The notes: generated by a model from the letters alone, not told the origin. A DNA stretch of 39,071 nucleotides from Thermoanaerobacterales bacterium (GCA_030019475.1 JASEER010000022.1:1-39071); one strand, 5' to 3'; shown: positions 22,111-30,648, numbered from the stretch's first letter. A program made the numbers and translations.

Positions 22111-23586
22111 TTGCCCATCGCGATCACCCTGGCGGGGTTGGGCCCGGGGGCCAGGGAGGCGCTCCCCCTGGGAGTTTGGGAAGCCCTGCGGGGGGCGGAC
22201 CCGCGGGTGTACCTGCGGACGGCGCGGCACCCGGTGGTTGAATGGCTGGCGGCCGAGGGGGTGGCGTATCACTCCTTCGACTCCTTTTACGAGGAGGAAG
22301 CGGACTTCGCCGCCGTCTACCGCCGCATCGCCGGGGACGTGCTGGATGCCGCCGCGGACGGCCCGCTGGTCTATGCCACCCCCGGCCATCCGTTGGTCGC
22401 GGAGGATGCCTCGCGCCTCATCATCGATGGTGCCCGGGAGAGAGGGCTTGAGATTCGTCTGCTGGCGGCGCCGTCCTTCCTGGATGCCGTTTTCGCCACC
22501 CTGCGCCTCGACCCGGCGGACGGGCTCAACATCCTGGACGCCCTTGCCCCGGACCGGATGCGCCCGCTGGTGAAGGCGCCCAACGTCCTCATTCAGGTCC
22601 ACAGCCGGATGGTGGCGGGGGAGGCGAAGATCCGCCTCATGGACTACTACCCCGACGACCACCCGGTGACGGTGGTGCGCGCGGCCGGGGTGGAAGGAGA
22701 GGAAAGGGTGGCGTCCGTACCCCTTTATGAACTGGACAGGCTGTCCTGGATCGACCACCTGACTTCCGTCTACCTGCCGCCGGTGCCCGCCGGGACTTGC
22801 TATGCCATGGATGACCTGGTGGCCATCATGGCCGCCCTGCGGGCCGAAAACGGGTGCCCCTGGGACCGGGAGCAGACCCACGAAAGCCTGCGTCGCTACC
22901 TGATAGAAGAAACTTACGAAGTGGTCGAAGCCGTGGAGCAAGGCGATATGCATAGTCTTTGCGAGGAATTGGGAGACTTGTTACTGCAGATCGTCTTCCA
23001 TGCCCGGATCGCGCGGGAGAACGGGGAGTTCGACATCGGTGATGTCATTTCCGCCATTTGCCGCAAGATGATCCACCGCCACCCCCACGTCTTCGGGGAG
23101 GCCAAGGTGAAGGATGCGGCCGAGGTCCTGGCGAACTGGGAGCGCATTAAGCAAGGCGAGAAGCAGGGCCGGGTGTCCTGCCTGGCGGGAGTGCCCCGCA
23201 ACCTGCCCGCCCTGCTGCGGGCGGACCAGGTGCAGGCCAAGGTGGCCCGGATCGGTTTTGACTGGCCCGATTATCGTGGGGCCCTGGCGAAGGTGGAAGA
23301 GGAGTTGGCCGAGGTGCGGGAAGCCCTGGCCGGGGACGACCGGGGCCGCCTGGCGGAGGAACTGGGTGACCTCCTGTTCGCCGCCGTAAACCTGGCGCGC
23401 CTCCGCGGCCTGGACGCCGAGGAGGCCCTGGGGAGGACGGTCGACAAATTTATCAGGCGCTTCAACCATATCGAAGAGCGCATACGCCAGTCGGGCCGCC
23501 GGCTGGGAGACGTCGACCTGGAGGAGATGGACCGCTGGTGGGATGAAGCAAAAAATCTAGAAAAATCCGCGGAAAACTTTTCTTAG
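22111..23586 (+). CDS. mazG: MazG/YabN nucleotide pyrophosphohydrolase with methylase-like N-terminal domain
   Basis: A 491-residue fusion typical of Firmicutes. Residues about 1-225 form a tetrapyrrole (corrin/porphyrin) methylase-like domain (LAGLGPGAREALPLG, VYATPGHPL). Residues about 243-480 hold two MazG segments with the metal-binding acidic motifs (EETYEVVEAV, EELGDLLLQIVFHA, EEELAEVREAL, EELGDLLFAAVNLAR). MazG hydrolyses noncanonical nucleoside triphosphates; the role of the methylase-like part is not settled. The start is TTG at 22111, after GGAGGTGTGACGG. YabN lies in the same mfd-spoVT-yabN-yabO order in Bacillus. Confidence 0.93.
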   Translation: MPIAITLAGLGPGAREALPLGVWEALRGADPRVYLRTARHPVVEWLAAEGVAYHSFDSFYEEEADFAAVYRRIAGDVLDAAADGPLVYATPGHPLVAEDASRLIIDGARERGLEIRLLAAPSFLDAVFATLRLDPADGLNILDALAPDRMRPLVKAPNVLIQVHSRMVAGEAKIRLMDYYPDDHPVTVVRAAGVEGEERVASVPLYELDRLSWIDHLTSVYLPPVPAGTCYAMDDLVAIMAALRAENGCPWDREQTHESLRRYLIEETYEVVEAVEQGDMHSLCEELGDLLLQIVFHARIARENGEFDIGDVISAICRKMIHRHPHVFGEAKVKDAAEVLANWERIKQGEKQGRVSCLAGVPRNLPALLRADQVQAKVARIGFDWPDYRGALAKVEEELAEVREALAGDDRGRLAEELGDLLFAAVNLARLRGLDAEEALGRTVDKFIRRFNHIEERIRQSGRRLGDVDLEEMDRWWDEAKNLEKSAENFS

Positions 23587-23655
23587 GGGCAGGAAAAAGG
23601 CCCGATCCACAGAATAATTAACCCCACTGAAAATATCAAACCAGGAGGGATTACC

Positions 23656-23931
23656 GTGAACAAAGCGGAGCTGGTGGCGAGTGTTGCCGAGAAAACAGAC
23701 CTGACCAAGAAAGACGTCGAGAAATGCCTGGCCGCCGTCCTTGACAGCGTCGGTGAGGCCCTGGCCAAGAACGACAAGGTTCAGCTGGTCGGTTTCGGCA
23801 CCTTCGAGATCCGCGAACGCGCTGCGCGCAAGGGCAGAAACCCGCAGACCGGCGAGGAGATCGAGATCGCCGCGACCAGGGTGCCGGTGTTTAAGGCCGG
23901 CAAGGCCCTACGGGATGCCGTCAGCAAATAA
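23656..23931 (+). CDS. hup: HU-family DNA-binding protein
   Basis: A 91-residue protein of normal HU length: [20 protein letters not shown] at the N-terminus, [20 protein letters not shown] in the DNA-binding arm, and [11 protein letters not shown] at the C-terminus. It is a dimeric nucleoid protein that bends DNA. The GTG at 23656 follows CCAGGAGGGATTACC. It lies between mazG and rqcP and stops eight bases before rqcP, so the two are probably co-transcribed. Confidence 0.95.
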   Translation: MNKAELVASVAEKTDLTKKDVEKCLAAVLDSVGEALAKNDKVQLVGFGTFEIRERAARKGRNPQTGEEIEIAATRVPVFKAGKALRDAVSK

Positions 23932-23939
23932 CCCGCACG

Positions 23940-24200
23940 GTGCGGTTAGATAAATTCCTGAAAGTCTCCCGCTTGATCAAGCGGCGTACCCTGGCTAATG
24001 AGGCTTGCGACCGGGGGCTGGTGACCCTGAACGGTAGGGTGGCCAAGGCCGGAGCATTGGTACGACCGGGTGATGTTCTGGCTTTACGGCTTGGGTCCCG
24101 CCTTATCAAGGTCGAGGTGCTGGCCGTGGAGGAAAGCGTGCCAGCGAAGGATGCTTCCGGTATGTACCGCCTGATCGCGGACGAACGAATATCGGAATAG
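23940..24200 (+). CDS. rqcP: S4-domain RNA-binding protein RqcP
   Basis: An 86-residue S4-domain protein (MRLDKFLKVSRLIKRRTLAN, LVTLNGRVAKAGALVRPGD), formerly YabO/Hsp15-like. RqcP binds the 50S subunit together with RqcH and supports alanine tailing in ribosome-associated quality control. The GTG at 23940 has no strong ribosome site and lies eight bases after the HU stop, so translational coupling is likely. A terminator follows at 24227-24255. Confidence 0.92.
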   Translation: MRLDKFLKVSRLIKRRTLANEACDRGLVTLNGRVAKAGALVRPGDVLALRLGSRLIKVEVLAVEESVPAKDASGMYRLIADERISE

Positions 24201-24226
24201 TTTCACCTGAGGAGAGCACGATCCTC

Positions 24227-24255
24227 CGGCCGGCGAAAGTCGGCCGTTTTCTTTT
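24227..24255 (+). terminator. intrinsic terminator after rqcP
   Basis: CGGCCG (24227-24232) and CGGCCG (24241-24246) pair around a GCGAAAGT loop and are followed by TTTTCTTTTT. Confidence 0.85.
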
Positions 24256-24341
24256 TGCCGGGCCGCCCTTTACCTGACATCACCCATTGGAGGGGAGCAT
24301 ATCCATTCTAATAACCCTGGTTCTTGGGGGTGTCATGGGGC

Positions 24342-24623
24342 ATGGACGCGGAGGTCCGGCATCGTTTGGAACTGCTGGAGCGCAAGGAGCTGCGGGTGAC
24401 GGGCGTCTCCCATGTGGAGAGCTTCACCGACACCGAGATCATCGTCGAGACGGCCATGGGGTTCATCCTCCTGGTCGGCGAGGGCCTGCACATCACCCAG
24501 CTCAACCTCGACGAGGGCACGCTGGTCGTCGAGGGGCACCTGACGAGCATCCAGTACCAGGACGGCGGGAAGCGCGGCGGCCGTCAGCGTGCCCGGGGCG
24601 TGTTGAACCGGATCTTAAAGTAA
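24342..24623 (+). CDS. yabP: sporulation protein YabP
   Basis: A 93-residue YabP/YqfC-family protein with the typical beta-rich core (RKELRVTGVSHVESFTDTEI, ILLVGEGLHITQLNLDEG, VVEGHLTSIQY). In Bacillus it is made in the mother cell under sigma-E and is needed for normal spore formation with YabQ. The ATG at 24342 is chosen because it matches the start of homologues and has TTGGGGGTG nine bases upstream; the frame also allows GTG at 24330 and TTG at 24324. It is separated from rqcP by a terminator, so it needs its own promoter, which I could not place. yabQ starts 12 bases downstream. Confidence 0.9.
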   Translation: MDAEVRHRLELLERKELRVTGVSHVESFTDTEIIVETAMGFILLVGEGLHITQLNLDEGTLVVEGHLTSIQYQDGGKRGGRQRARGVLNRILK

Positions 24624-24635
24624 GGGAGCGCCCGG

Positions 24636-25091
24636 ATGATTTCCCTTCTCGACGGCCAGGTGGGCGCTTTTCTCTGGGCCATCGTCATCGGTGCCGCGGC
24701 GGCCTTGTTCTACGACCTGTACACCGCCGTCTGGACCGGGCTGCGTGTTCCAAGATGGGGAGTAGGGGTCGGCGATATCCTCTTCTGGGCGGTCTTGACC
24801 GTCCTTGTCTTCGCCCTGCTGATCGTGGGCAACGCCGGGGACGTCCGCTGGTACATCCTCCTGGGGATGGCCCTGGGGTATGCCGGTTACCGGCGCCTGC
24901 TGGGGGCCAGGGGCTACCGGTTCTGGCGGCGCCTGTTGCGCGGTGGGGGCAGGGCGTGCCGCCTGGCGGGCCGCCCCTTCGGCATGCTGTATGGCGGCCT
25001 GGCCTGGCCCGGCCGGCGGATCGTCCGCCGCCTGTTCCGCCGGCGCCGGGCCGCTCCCCCGCCGGAGGATGACAGCGCGGGGGATGTGTGA
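24636..25091 (+). CDS. yabQ: sporulation membrane protein YabQ
   Basis: The 151-residue protein has three hydrophobic helices (about residues 8-30, 45-63 and 70-85) followed by a basic cytoplasmic tail. FLWAIVIGAAAALFYDLY and VGDILFWAVLTVLVFALLI match the YabQ family, which is required for the spore cortex. The ATG follows GGGAGCGCCCGG. It forms a two-gene unit with yabP and ends before a strong terminator. Confidence 0.88.
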   Translation: MISLLDGQVGAFLWAIVIGAAAALFYDLYTAVWTGLRVPRWGVGVGDILFWAVLTVLVFALLIVGNAGDVRWYILLGMALGYAGYRRLLGARGYRFWRRLLRGGGRACRLAGRPFGMLYGGLAWPGRRIVRRLFRRRRAAPPPEDDSAGDV

Positions 25092-25102
25092 ACTCATCAC
25101 CG

Positions 25103-25136
25103 CCGGGGTGCATTACAACGGCACCCCGGATTTTTT
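25103..25136 (+). terminator. intrinsic terminator after yabQ
   Basis: CCGGGGTGC (25103-25111) pairs with GCACCCCGG (25121-25129), followed by A and six T. Confidence 0.92.
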
Positions 25137-25199
25137 ATGACCGCCCCCGGCAGGAGAATCCCCCCGGGCGTAGAAACTGTGCTATATCTGTAGTCAATT

Positions 25200-25218
25200 T
25201 GTACACAGCTTGTGGACA
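25200..25218 (+). promoter_or_regulatory. dyad upstream of the sigma-region-4-like gene
   Basis: TGTACACAGCTTGTGGACA is a 19-base dyad with arms TGTnCACA and TGTGnACA, 20 bases ahead of the ATG at 25239. It may be an operator; no clear promoter boxes accompany it. Confidence 0.35.
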
Positions 25219-25238
25219 TAAACGGGGAATAACGGAAG

Positions 25239-25508
25239 ATGCAGATCGAGATCCGGGGCGCCGAACGCCTGAGCCTCCGCGAGCGCCAGGTGGTAGTCCT
25301 GAAAGAAACGGGCCACAGCAACGAGTCGGTCGCGCGCAGACTGAACCTGGCGGCGAGCACGGTGGCTACGCTTTACAACCGCGCCCGGGCCAAGGGCTAC
25401 CGGGTGGTAATTATCATTCCCGGCGAGGCCCTCGGCATCCCCGACGAGGAGGAGGCTGATGGAGAAGATGCAGACGGCCGGAACGGCACGGCCACGGAAG
25501 AGGTTTAA
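25239..25508 (+). CDS. small sigma-70 region 4-like DNA-binding protein
   Basis: An 89-residue protein. Residues about 10-50 form a helix-turn-helix of the sigma-70 region 4/LuxR type (LSLRERQVVVLKETGHSNES, VARRLNLAASTVATLYNRAR). The C-terminal part is strongly acidic. There is no region 2, so it cannot act as a complete sigma factor. Its last 50 bases overlap the start of the divIC/ftsB gene in another frame, which suggests coupling of the two. Related short proteins occur at this place in Peptococcaceae-like genomes, but I know of no described function. Its ATG follows AATAACGGAAG, a modest ribosome site. Confidence 0.7.
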   Translation: MQIEIRGAERLSLRERQVVVLKETGHSNESVARRLNLAASTVATLYNRARAKGYRVVIIIPGEALGIPDEEEADGEDADGRNGTATEEV

Positions 25509-25857
25509 TCCGACCAGGAGCCGCCTGCCGCTCCTGTTCCTCGCTATCCTGCTGTTTTATCTGGGCTTTTCCCTCGTCTTCCAGATGAACCGTCTCTGGG
25601 CGATGCAGGAGTCGGTGGCCGAGATGCAGGCGCGCGTTGAGGAACTGCAGACTAAGAACCAGGGCCTTTGGGAGCGCCTGCACGTCCTGCAATCGGACGG
25701 CTATATCGAGCAGGTGGCGCGGGAACGGCTGGGCCTCGTGAAGCCCGGCGAGACCAGGGTGGTGCCCCTGCCCCAGGGCCAGGCGTCGCCGGACGCCTCA
25801 CACCCGGCCCCGGCCTCCCCGCAAGAAAGGCCGCTGGACACGAGCATCAGGGACTAG
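25459..25857 (+). CDS. divIC: DivIC/FtsB-family cell division protein
   Basis: A 132-residue bitopic protein: basic cytoplasmic N-terminus (about 1-22), one membrane helix (about 23-42), a coiled coil (about 50-80, MQARVEELQTKNQGL) and a short conserved end (GYIEQVARERLGLVKPGE) typical of the septum formation initiator family. It acts with FtsL and DivIB/FtsQ in the divisome. The ATG has GAGGAGGAGGCTG upstream and lies inside the 3' end of the previous gene. In many Firmicutes a gene with an S1 domain follows; here it does not. Confidence 0.9.
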   Translation: MEKMQTAGTARPRKRFNPTRSRLPLLFLAILLFYLGFSLVFQMNRLWAMQESVAEMQARVEELQTKNQGLWERLHVLQSDGYIEQVARERLGLVKPGETRVVPLPQGQASPDASHPAPASPQERPLDTSIRD

Positions 25858-25978
25858 CCGGCCTGGTATATTGCGGATCGGCTCGGCCGCCCGCCCGGCT
25901 GCCGGAAGGTATTTCCTGAACCCGGGGGAGGAATTATATCCTCGGATGGAGAATACTCGCTTCCGGAGTTGAGGCGTG

Positions 25979-26155
25979 ATGGCGGACAAAGGCTCAAGCA
26001 TCAAGCGTGACGGATGGCGCGCCCGGATACGGCGGGCGGCGGGGTTTGCGCTCGGGGTGCTGGCCCTGGGCGTGGTGGATCTCCTGTTTTACAGGATCCC
26101 CCGCCTGTTCGGGCGCCGACGGCGGCCGGCGCAAGATCAAAGGCCTCTGGGGTAG
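25979..26155 (+). CDS. small membrane protein, hypothetical
   Basis: The 58-residue frame from an ATG at 25979 (CGGAGTTGAGGCGTG upstream) is basic at both ends with one hydrophobic helix at about residues 20-38 (FALGVLALGVVDLLFY). I recognise no family. Its stop lies inside the stem of a hairpin. It could be a genuine small membrane protein of the division cluster or a chance frame in GC-rich DNA. Confidence 0.4.
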   Translation: MADKGSSIKRDGWRARIRRAAGFALGVLALGVVDLLFYRIPRLFGRRRRPAQDQRPLG

Positions 26156-26171
26156 GACCCGAGAGGCCTTT
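26139..26171 (+). terminator. hairpin between the division cluster and hisG
   Basis: AAAGGCCTCT (26139-26148) pairs perfectly with AGAGGCCTTT (26162-26171). The stem ends in T/A runs on both sides, so it can serve both convergent transcription units (small membrane protein gene and hisG). Confidence 0.65.
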
Positions 26172-26244
26172 CTGGTTCGAACAGGCTCGGCTGAACTGCT
26201 AAGCTAAGGGCGAGGATGGGCCGGGCTTTCCTTCTTGGGCGGCT

Positions 26245-27114
26245 TTAGGGGATCACCTTGTTCAGCGGGTACTCGATGATATCCTGCGCCCCGGCGCGCT
26301 TCAGGGCCGGGATCAGGTCCCGGGCCTGGGTCTCGGAGAGGATGGTCTCCACCGCCACCCAGTCGCTGTTGTAGAGCTGGGAGATCGTCGGGTGCTTCAT
26401 CGCGGGGAGCATCTCGAGCACGGCGTTTACCCGGTCTCCCGGGACGTTCATCTTCAGGCCGACCCGGCTCTCGGCGCGCAGGGCGCCGAGGAGCAGCATG
26501 GCGAGGTTCTGAAGCTTCCGGCGCTTCCAGGGGTCTTCCCAGGCCGCGGGGTTGGCGTGCAGCTTAGTGGTGGACTCCAGGATGGTTTCGATGATGCGCA
26601 GGTTGTTGGCGCGCAGGGAACTCCCGGTCTCGGTCAGGTCGGCGATGGCGTCGACGAGTTCGGGCACCTTAACCTCGGTCGCCCCGTAGGAGTATTCGAT
26701 GGCCGCCTTGACGCCGCGCTCTTCCAGGTAGCGCTGGGTGACCCGGACCAGCTCGGTGGCGATGCGCTTCCCCTGCAGGTCGGCCACGCTCTGGATGGGG
26801 CTGTCGTTGGCGACGGCCAGGACGAGGCGCACCGGGCGCTGGGACTGCTTGGCGTAGACCAGGTCGGCGACCTCGACCACGTCGGCCTCGTTCTCCTTGA
26901 TCCAGTCCAGCCCCGAGAGGCCGGCGTCCATGACCCCCTGGTGCACGTAGCGCGGGATCTCCTGGGCGCGCATCAGGACCGGCTCGATTTCCGGGTCGTC
27001 GATCGTCGGGTAATAGGACCGGCCGTTGACGGTGATCTTGTAACCGGCCTTGCGAAAGAGTTGGAAGGTGGCCTCCTGCAGGCTCCCCTTGGGGAGGCCG
27101 AGACGAAGTTTCAA
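26245..27114 (-). CDS. hisG: ATP phosphoribosyltransferase, long form
   Basis: The 289-residue enzyme catalyses the first step of histidine synthesis. [18 protein letters not shown] opens the catalytic domain, [10 protein letters not shown] and the [24 protein letters not shown] pair form the PRPP-binding region, and residues about 210-289 form the C-terminal ACT-like regulatory domain of the long (HisG_L) form. This form is inhibited by histidine directly and does not need HisZ. The TTG at 27114 is chosen for the AAGGAGG nine bases upstream; the frame open to 27192 covers the promoter. It is the only minus-strand gene of the core part, and no other his gene is in the window. Confidence 0.93.
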   Translation of the reverse strand: MKLRLGLPKGSLQEATFQLFRKAGYKITVNGRSYYPTIDDPEIEPVLMRAQEIPRYVHQGVMDAGLSGLDWIKENEADVVEVADLVYAKQSQRPVRLVLAVANDSPIQSVADLQGKRIATELVRVTQRYLEERGVKAAIEYSYGATEVKVPELVDAIADLTETGSSLRANNLRIIETILESTTKLHANPAAWEDPWKRRKLQNLAMLLLGALRAESRVGLKMNVPGDRVNAVLEMLPAMKHPTISQLYNSDWVAVETILSETQARDLIPALKRAGAQDIIEYPLNKVIP

Positions 27115-27163
27115 GCGAAAGGCCCTCCTTGACTGGTTATATATTAAAGAAACCATACATGAA

Positions 27164-27192
27164 TCTATAGCCGAGAAAAGCTTCCCCGTCAA
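27164..27192 (-). promoter_or_regulatory. sigma-A type promoter of hisG
   Basis: On the minus strand TTGACG (27192-27187) and TATAGA (27169-27164) have a 17-base spacer. Divergent ppx has only weak boxes in the same gap. Confidence 0.7.
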
Positions 27193-27252
27193 GGCTTTGC
27201 GGGTTGGAACAGCAGTTTTTACTTAGATTTTACAGGCAGGGAGGTCAACCTG

Positions 27253-28167
27253 GTGCGCGTCGGAGTCGTCGACATCGGAACCAACTCGGTACGGCTGCTG
27301 GTGGCCGAGGTTACAGGACGTGAAATTAAGGAACTGGAGCGGGACCTCAGGACGACGCGGCTGGGGGAGGGCCCGGACGGGCTGCTCCGCCCGGAGGCCA
27401 TGGCCCGCACGGTGCGGGCGGTCGGGGAGTTAGCCGCCAGAATGCGCGCCGCCGGAGCGGCGCGCGCCGTGCTGGCCGGGACCGCCGCCGTGCGGGAGGC
27501 GGCAAACCGCGAGGAATTCGCCGGGCTGGTCCGGAAGGAGACCGGCCTTGCACTGCGGGTCCTGACGGGGGAGGAGGAAGCGCTCCTCGGCTACCGGGGG
27601 GCGGTCTGGGGGCTCTCCGGCCGGATATCGGGGCCGGTGGTGACCATGGACATCGGCGGGGGGAGCACCGAGTTCGCCTGGGAGGACGGGGAGGGCCGGC
27701 TGCGGTACCTGAGCCTGCCCGTCGGAGCGGTGCGGATGACCGAGAGGTCTTCCACCATGAATGACGTCCGGGAACTCCTGAAGCCGGCCGTTGACGCTTT
27801 AAGAGAAAGCGGGCAGGGTGCGCCCCGGAAACTGGTGGGCATGGGGGGAACGGTGACCACCCTGGCGGCCATGGCGCAGGGCCTGCGCCGTTATGACCCC
27901 GGCCGGGTCCACGGGTACCCGCTTCACGTGTCCGAGGTGGAGCGCCTGCTCGCGGCGCTGCAGGCGACGCTGCTGGAGGAGCGCCGGCGGATGCCCGGGT
28001 TGCAGCCGGAGCGCGCCGACATTATTCCCGCCGGGGCGATGATCGCCCTCGCCGCCATGCGCGGCCTGGGGCGAGCGGTGATGTATGTGTGCCAGACCGA
28101 CATCCTGCACGGGTTGGCCCTTGCCGTGGCCCGGGATGTCGAAACAAAATCCCTGGCCCGGGACTAA
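27253..28167 (+). CDS. ppx: Ppx/GppA phosphatase family protein
   Basis: A 304-residue member of the exopolyphosphatase/guanosine pentaphosphatase family with the ASKHA fold: phosphate-1 loop VVDIGTNSVRLLVAEV, connecting motif near LAGTAAVREAANR, phosphate-2 loop MDIGGGSTEF, and ERADIIPAGAMI near the C-terminus. Length matches the short GppA-like form. It may remove phosphate from polyphosphate or pppGpp; the choice cannot be made from sequence. The GTG at 27253 follows AGGGAGGTCAACC. Its last codons hold a candidate Spo0A box for spoIIE. Confidence 0.92.
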   Translation: MRVGVVDIGTNSVRLLVAEVTGREIKELERDLRTTRLGEGPDGLLRPEAMARTVRAVGELAARMRAAGAARAVLAGTAAVREAANREEFAGLVRKETGLALRVLTGEEEALLGYRGAVWGLSGRISGPVVTMDIGGGSTEFAWEDGEGRLRYLSLPVGAVRMTERSSTMNDVRELLKPAVDALRESGQGAPRKLVGMGGTVTTLAAMAQGLRRYDPGRVHGYPLHVSEVERLLAALQATLLEERRRMPGLQPERADIIPAGAMIALAAMRGLGRAVMYVCQTDILHGLALAVARDVETKSLARD

Positions 28168-28202
28168 ATGCGACAGGGCTTTTCCCCTCTCCTTACTATA
28201 AT
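28137..28202 (+). promoter_or_regulatory. candidate Spo0A-controlled promoter of spoIIE
   Basis: TGTCGAA (28137-28143) matches the Spo0A box core, and TATAAT (28197-28202) is a perfect -10 without a clear -35 at normal spacing. Such an arrangement is known for Spo0A-activated spoIIE in Bacillus. If used, transcription starts near 28209, which excludes the upstream start codons at 28168 and 28201. Confidence 0.5.
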
Positions 28203-28245
28203 GGTAAAAACTGGTGAGCGTAAGGTAAGAAGGAGTGGAAAAGCT

Positions 28246-30648
28246 TTGGCTGAGTGGGCAGGCGTCTTGCCAAGAGCGAGGGGTGGCCGGGAAGGGGCCG
28301 GGACGGCGGCGCGCCCCCGGCCGGCAGGCCGGAGGAGAGTGCGGCTGCCGGTGCTTGAGTGGTACAAGCCGGCGTTCTGCCTGGTCGCGTTTTTCCTGGG
28401 GCGCGCGATCCTCTTCGGGGAACTGAGCCCCTTCGTGCCGGCCTTCGCGGGAGCAGCCGTGCAGGCCTTCGGGCCCCGGGCCTGGCTTGCCGTGGCGGCC
28501 TCCCTGCTGGGCCAGGCCACCGTCCTCCACGGCGCGGCCCTCGCCCAGGCACTCCTGACCGTCGCCGCCCTCGGCCTGCTGTTGCGGGTGGCATCCCGTG
28601 AAACCGCCTCCTCCTGGTGGACGCTCCCCGTCCTGACGGCCGCGCCGCTGATCGTAATCAAGACCTCCTTTGCGGCTTTCGGCGGCGGCACCCTTTACAG
28701 CTATGTGGCCGTGCTGTTGGAGGGGCTGCTGGCCGGCGGGCTGGCCCATATCTTCTACCATGCCTTTACCTGCCGTGCCCGGCCGCTCTCGGGGGAGCAG
28801 CTGTTTTACCTCCTGGTCGTCGCCGCCGGGGTCATTGCCGGCGCCGGCAACCTGGCCTACCAGATGGTTACCCTGAAGGGCGTCCTGAGCAAGCTGGCCA
28901 TCCTGCTGGCGGCCGCGCTGGGCGGCGTCGGCGCCGGGGCGGCCGCGGGCGCGGTCGTCGGCGTCATCCCCGGGATCGCCTTCACGGGTGCCCCGGCCGT
29001 TGCCGGGGTTTACGCTTTTGCGGGCCTTGTGGGCGGGGTCGGCCGGCGTTACGGCCGCCCGGGCGTGGCGGTCGGCTTTCTGCTCGGGAGCATCCTCCTC
29101 GCCGTCTCCCTCAACGAACCCCGGGGGCTGGCCGGTGCCCTGGTCGAGGCCGGCGTGGCGGCCGCCGTCCTGGCGCTGCTCCCACGGGGGTGGCTGTCCC
29201 GGTTGCGGGAACTCCTGCCGGCGGGAGCCCTCGGGGGGGGCATGGACGAGAGGGTGAAGGAACTCGTCCGCACCAGGGTCGGCAACTGGGCGCGCATGTT
29301 CTCGGAACTCTCACGCACTTTCGCCCAGGTCTCTTCCCCTGCTCCCGAGCTGGCGGCGGAGAAGTCCCTTGACGAACTCCTGCACGAGGTGGGCCACCGG
29401 ATCTGCGGCGACTGCACGCTCTACCGGAGTTGCTGGCAGAGGGAACTGCCCCACACCCGCAGGCATCTCATCGCCAACATCCCGGCGCTGGAGGCCACGG
29501 GCCGCCTCCGCCCCGAGGACCTTCCCGAGGACATACGCAAGCGCTGCGTGCGTCTGAAAGAGCTGGCGGTGGGGCTTGGTTGTCTCTACGAGACCTACCG
29601 GGTGAACCAGTACTGGTACCGCCGCCTGGTGGAGAGCCGGGAGGTGGTTGCCGAGCATCTCCGCGGTGTGGCCAACATCATGCAGAACCTCTCCGCCGAA
29701 CTCTGCGCGACGGCCGAGCACGCCGAGCTGATCGACAACCGCCTGCGCCGGAAGCTGAGCCGCCTGGACGTCCCCGTCAACCGGCTGGAGGCCGCCCCGC
29801 GCGAGGACGGACGGCTGGAGATCACCATCAGCTGCCCTCCCTGCAGGGGGGAGCTGGCCTGCCGTTACATCGTCGCGCCGGTGGTTTCGAAGGTGATGGG
29901 CCAACCCTACGCTGTGAGCATGACCTCCTGCACAAAGATGAAGGAGGCCCCGGAGTGCACCTTCAAGCTGCGCCCGGCCCTGCACTTCAGGGTTGAGACG
30001 GGGGTGGCCAATGTCGGCAAGGACGGCGGCCAGGTTTCGGGGGACACGTACTCCTGCCTGGACCTGCCGGAAGGCAAATTCGCGATGCTGCTTTCCGATG
30101 GTATGGGCGTCGGCCCGCAGGCCGCCCTGGAGAGCGGGACGACCATCTCATTGCTGGAACAGCTTTTTGAGTCCGGTTTCGGCCAGGACATGGCCGTGCG
30201 GACGGTCAACTCCATCCTGCTCCTGCGCGCCCCCGACGAGACCTTCGCCACCGTGGACATCACCATCGTCGACCTCTACTCCGGCCAGGCCGAGTTGGTC
30301 AAGATCGGGGCGCCCCCCAGCTTCATCCTCAGCGGAGGGGCGGTGCGCGTCATCCGGGGCGCCTCCCCGCCGGCGGGGATACTGAAGGACATCGAGGTTT
30401 CCTCGATTACCAGGGGGCTTGCGGAAGGGGACGTGATAGTCATGGTCACCGACGGTCTGCTGGACGTCCTCCCCGGCGCCGACAAGGAGGCCCGCCTGAC
30501 CGATCTTATCCGCTCCCTGGGGCCGCTGGCGCCCCAGGAGATGGCGGACCGGATCCTGCTGCAGGCACAAGACGCCGCCGGCGGCCTGGCGCCGGACGAC
30601 ATGACGGTCCTGGTAGGCAGGATCGATCGGCTGCGGGGCACGAGGTGA
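28246..30648 (+). CDS. spoIIE: stage II sporulation protein E, serine phosphatase
   Basis: An 800-residue protein if started at the TTG at 28246, which has AGAAGGAG ten bases upstream; the frame is open to ATG codons at 28201 and 28168, but those lie before or on the promoter. The first part is basic, then about ten membrane helices span residues 40-330, a central region contains a Cys-rich segment (ICGDCTLYRSCW), and the PP2C phosphatase domain (about 575-800) shows LLSDGMGVG and VTDGLLDV with metal-binding aspartates. SpoIIE dephosphorylates SpoIIAA to switch on sigma-F in the forespore. Length is close to the 827 residues of B. subtilis. Confidence 0.94.
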   Translation: MAEWAGVLPRARGGREGAGTAARPRPAGRRRVRLPVLEWYKPAFCLVAFFLGRAILFGELSPFVPAFAGAAVQAFGPRAWLAVAASLLGQATVLHGAALAQALLTVAALGLLLRVASRETASSWWTLPVLTAAPLIVIKTSFAAFGGGTLYSYVAVLLEGLLAGGLAHIFYHAFTCRARPLSGEQLFYLLVVAAGVIAGAGNLAYQMVTLKGVLSKLAILLAAALGGVGAGAAAGAVVGVIPGIAFTGAPAVAGVYAFAGLVGGVGRRYGRPGVAVGFLLGSILLAVSLNEPRGLAGALVEAGVAAAVLALLPRGWLSRLRELLPAGALGGGMDERVKELVRTRVGNWARMFSELSRTFAQVSSPAPELAAEKSLDELLHEVGHRICGDCTLYRSCWQRELPHTRRHLIANIPALEATGRLRPEDLPEDIRKRCVRLKELAVGLGCLYETYRVNQYWYRRLVESREVVAEHLRGVANIMQNLSAELCATAEHAELIDNRLRRKLSRLDVPVNRLEAAPREDGRLEITISCPPCRGELACRYIVAPVVSKVMGQPYAVSMTSCTKMKEAPECTFKLRPALHFRVETGVANVGKDGGQVSGDTYSCLDLPEGKFAMLLSDGMGVGPQAALESGTTISLLEQLFESGFGQDMAVRTVNSILLLRAPDETFATVDITIVDLYSGQAELVKIGAPPSFILSGGAVRVIRGASPPAGILKDIEVSSITRGLAEGDVIVMVTDGLLDVLPGADKEARLTDLIRSLGPLAPQEMADRILLQAQDAAGGLAPDDMTVLVGRIDRLRGTR

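Noticed and set aside
25200-25218. DnaA box cluster or origin
   Set aside because: Only imperfect matches to TTATNCACA are present, without clustering or an AT-rich unwinding region.
26139-26210. tRNA gene
   Set aside because: The stem AAAGGCCTCT/AGAGGCCTTT and the GGTTCGAA-like piece suggest tRNA arms, but no cloverleaf with anticodon arm can be drawn; it is a simple terminator-like hairpin.
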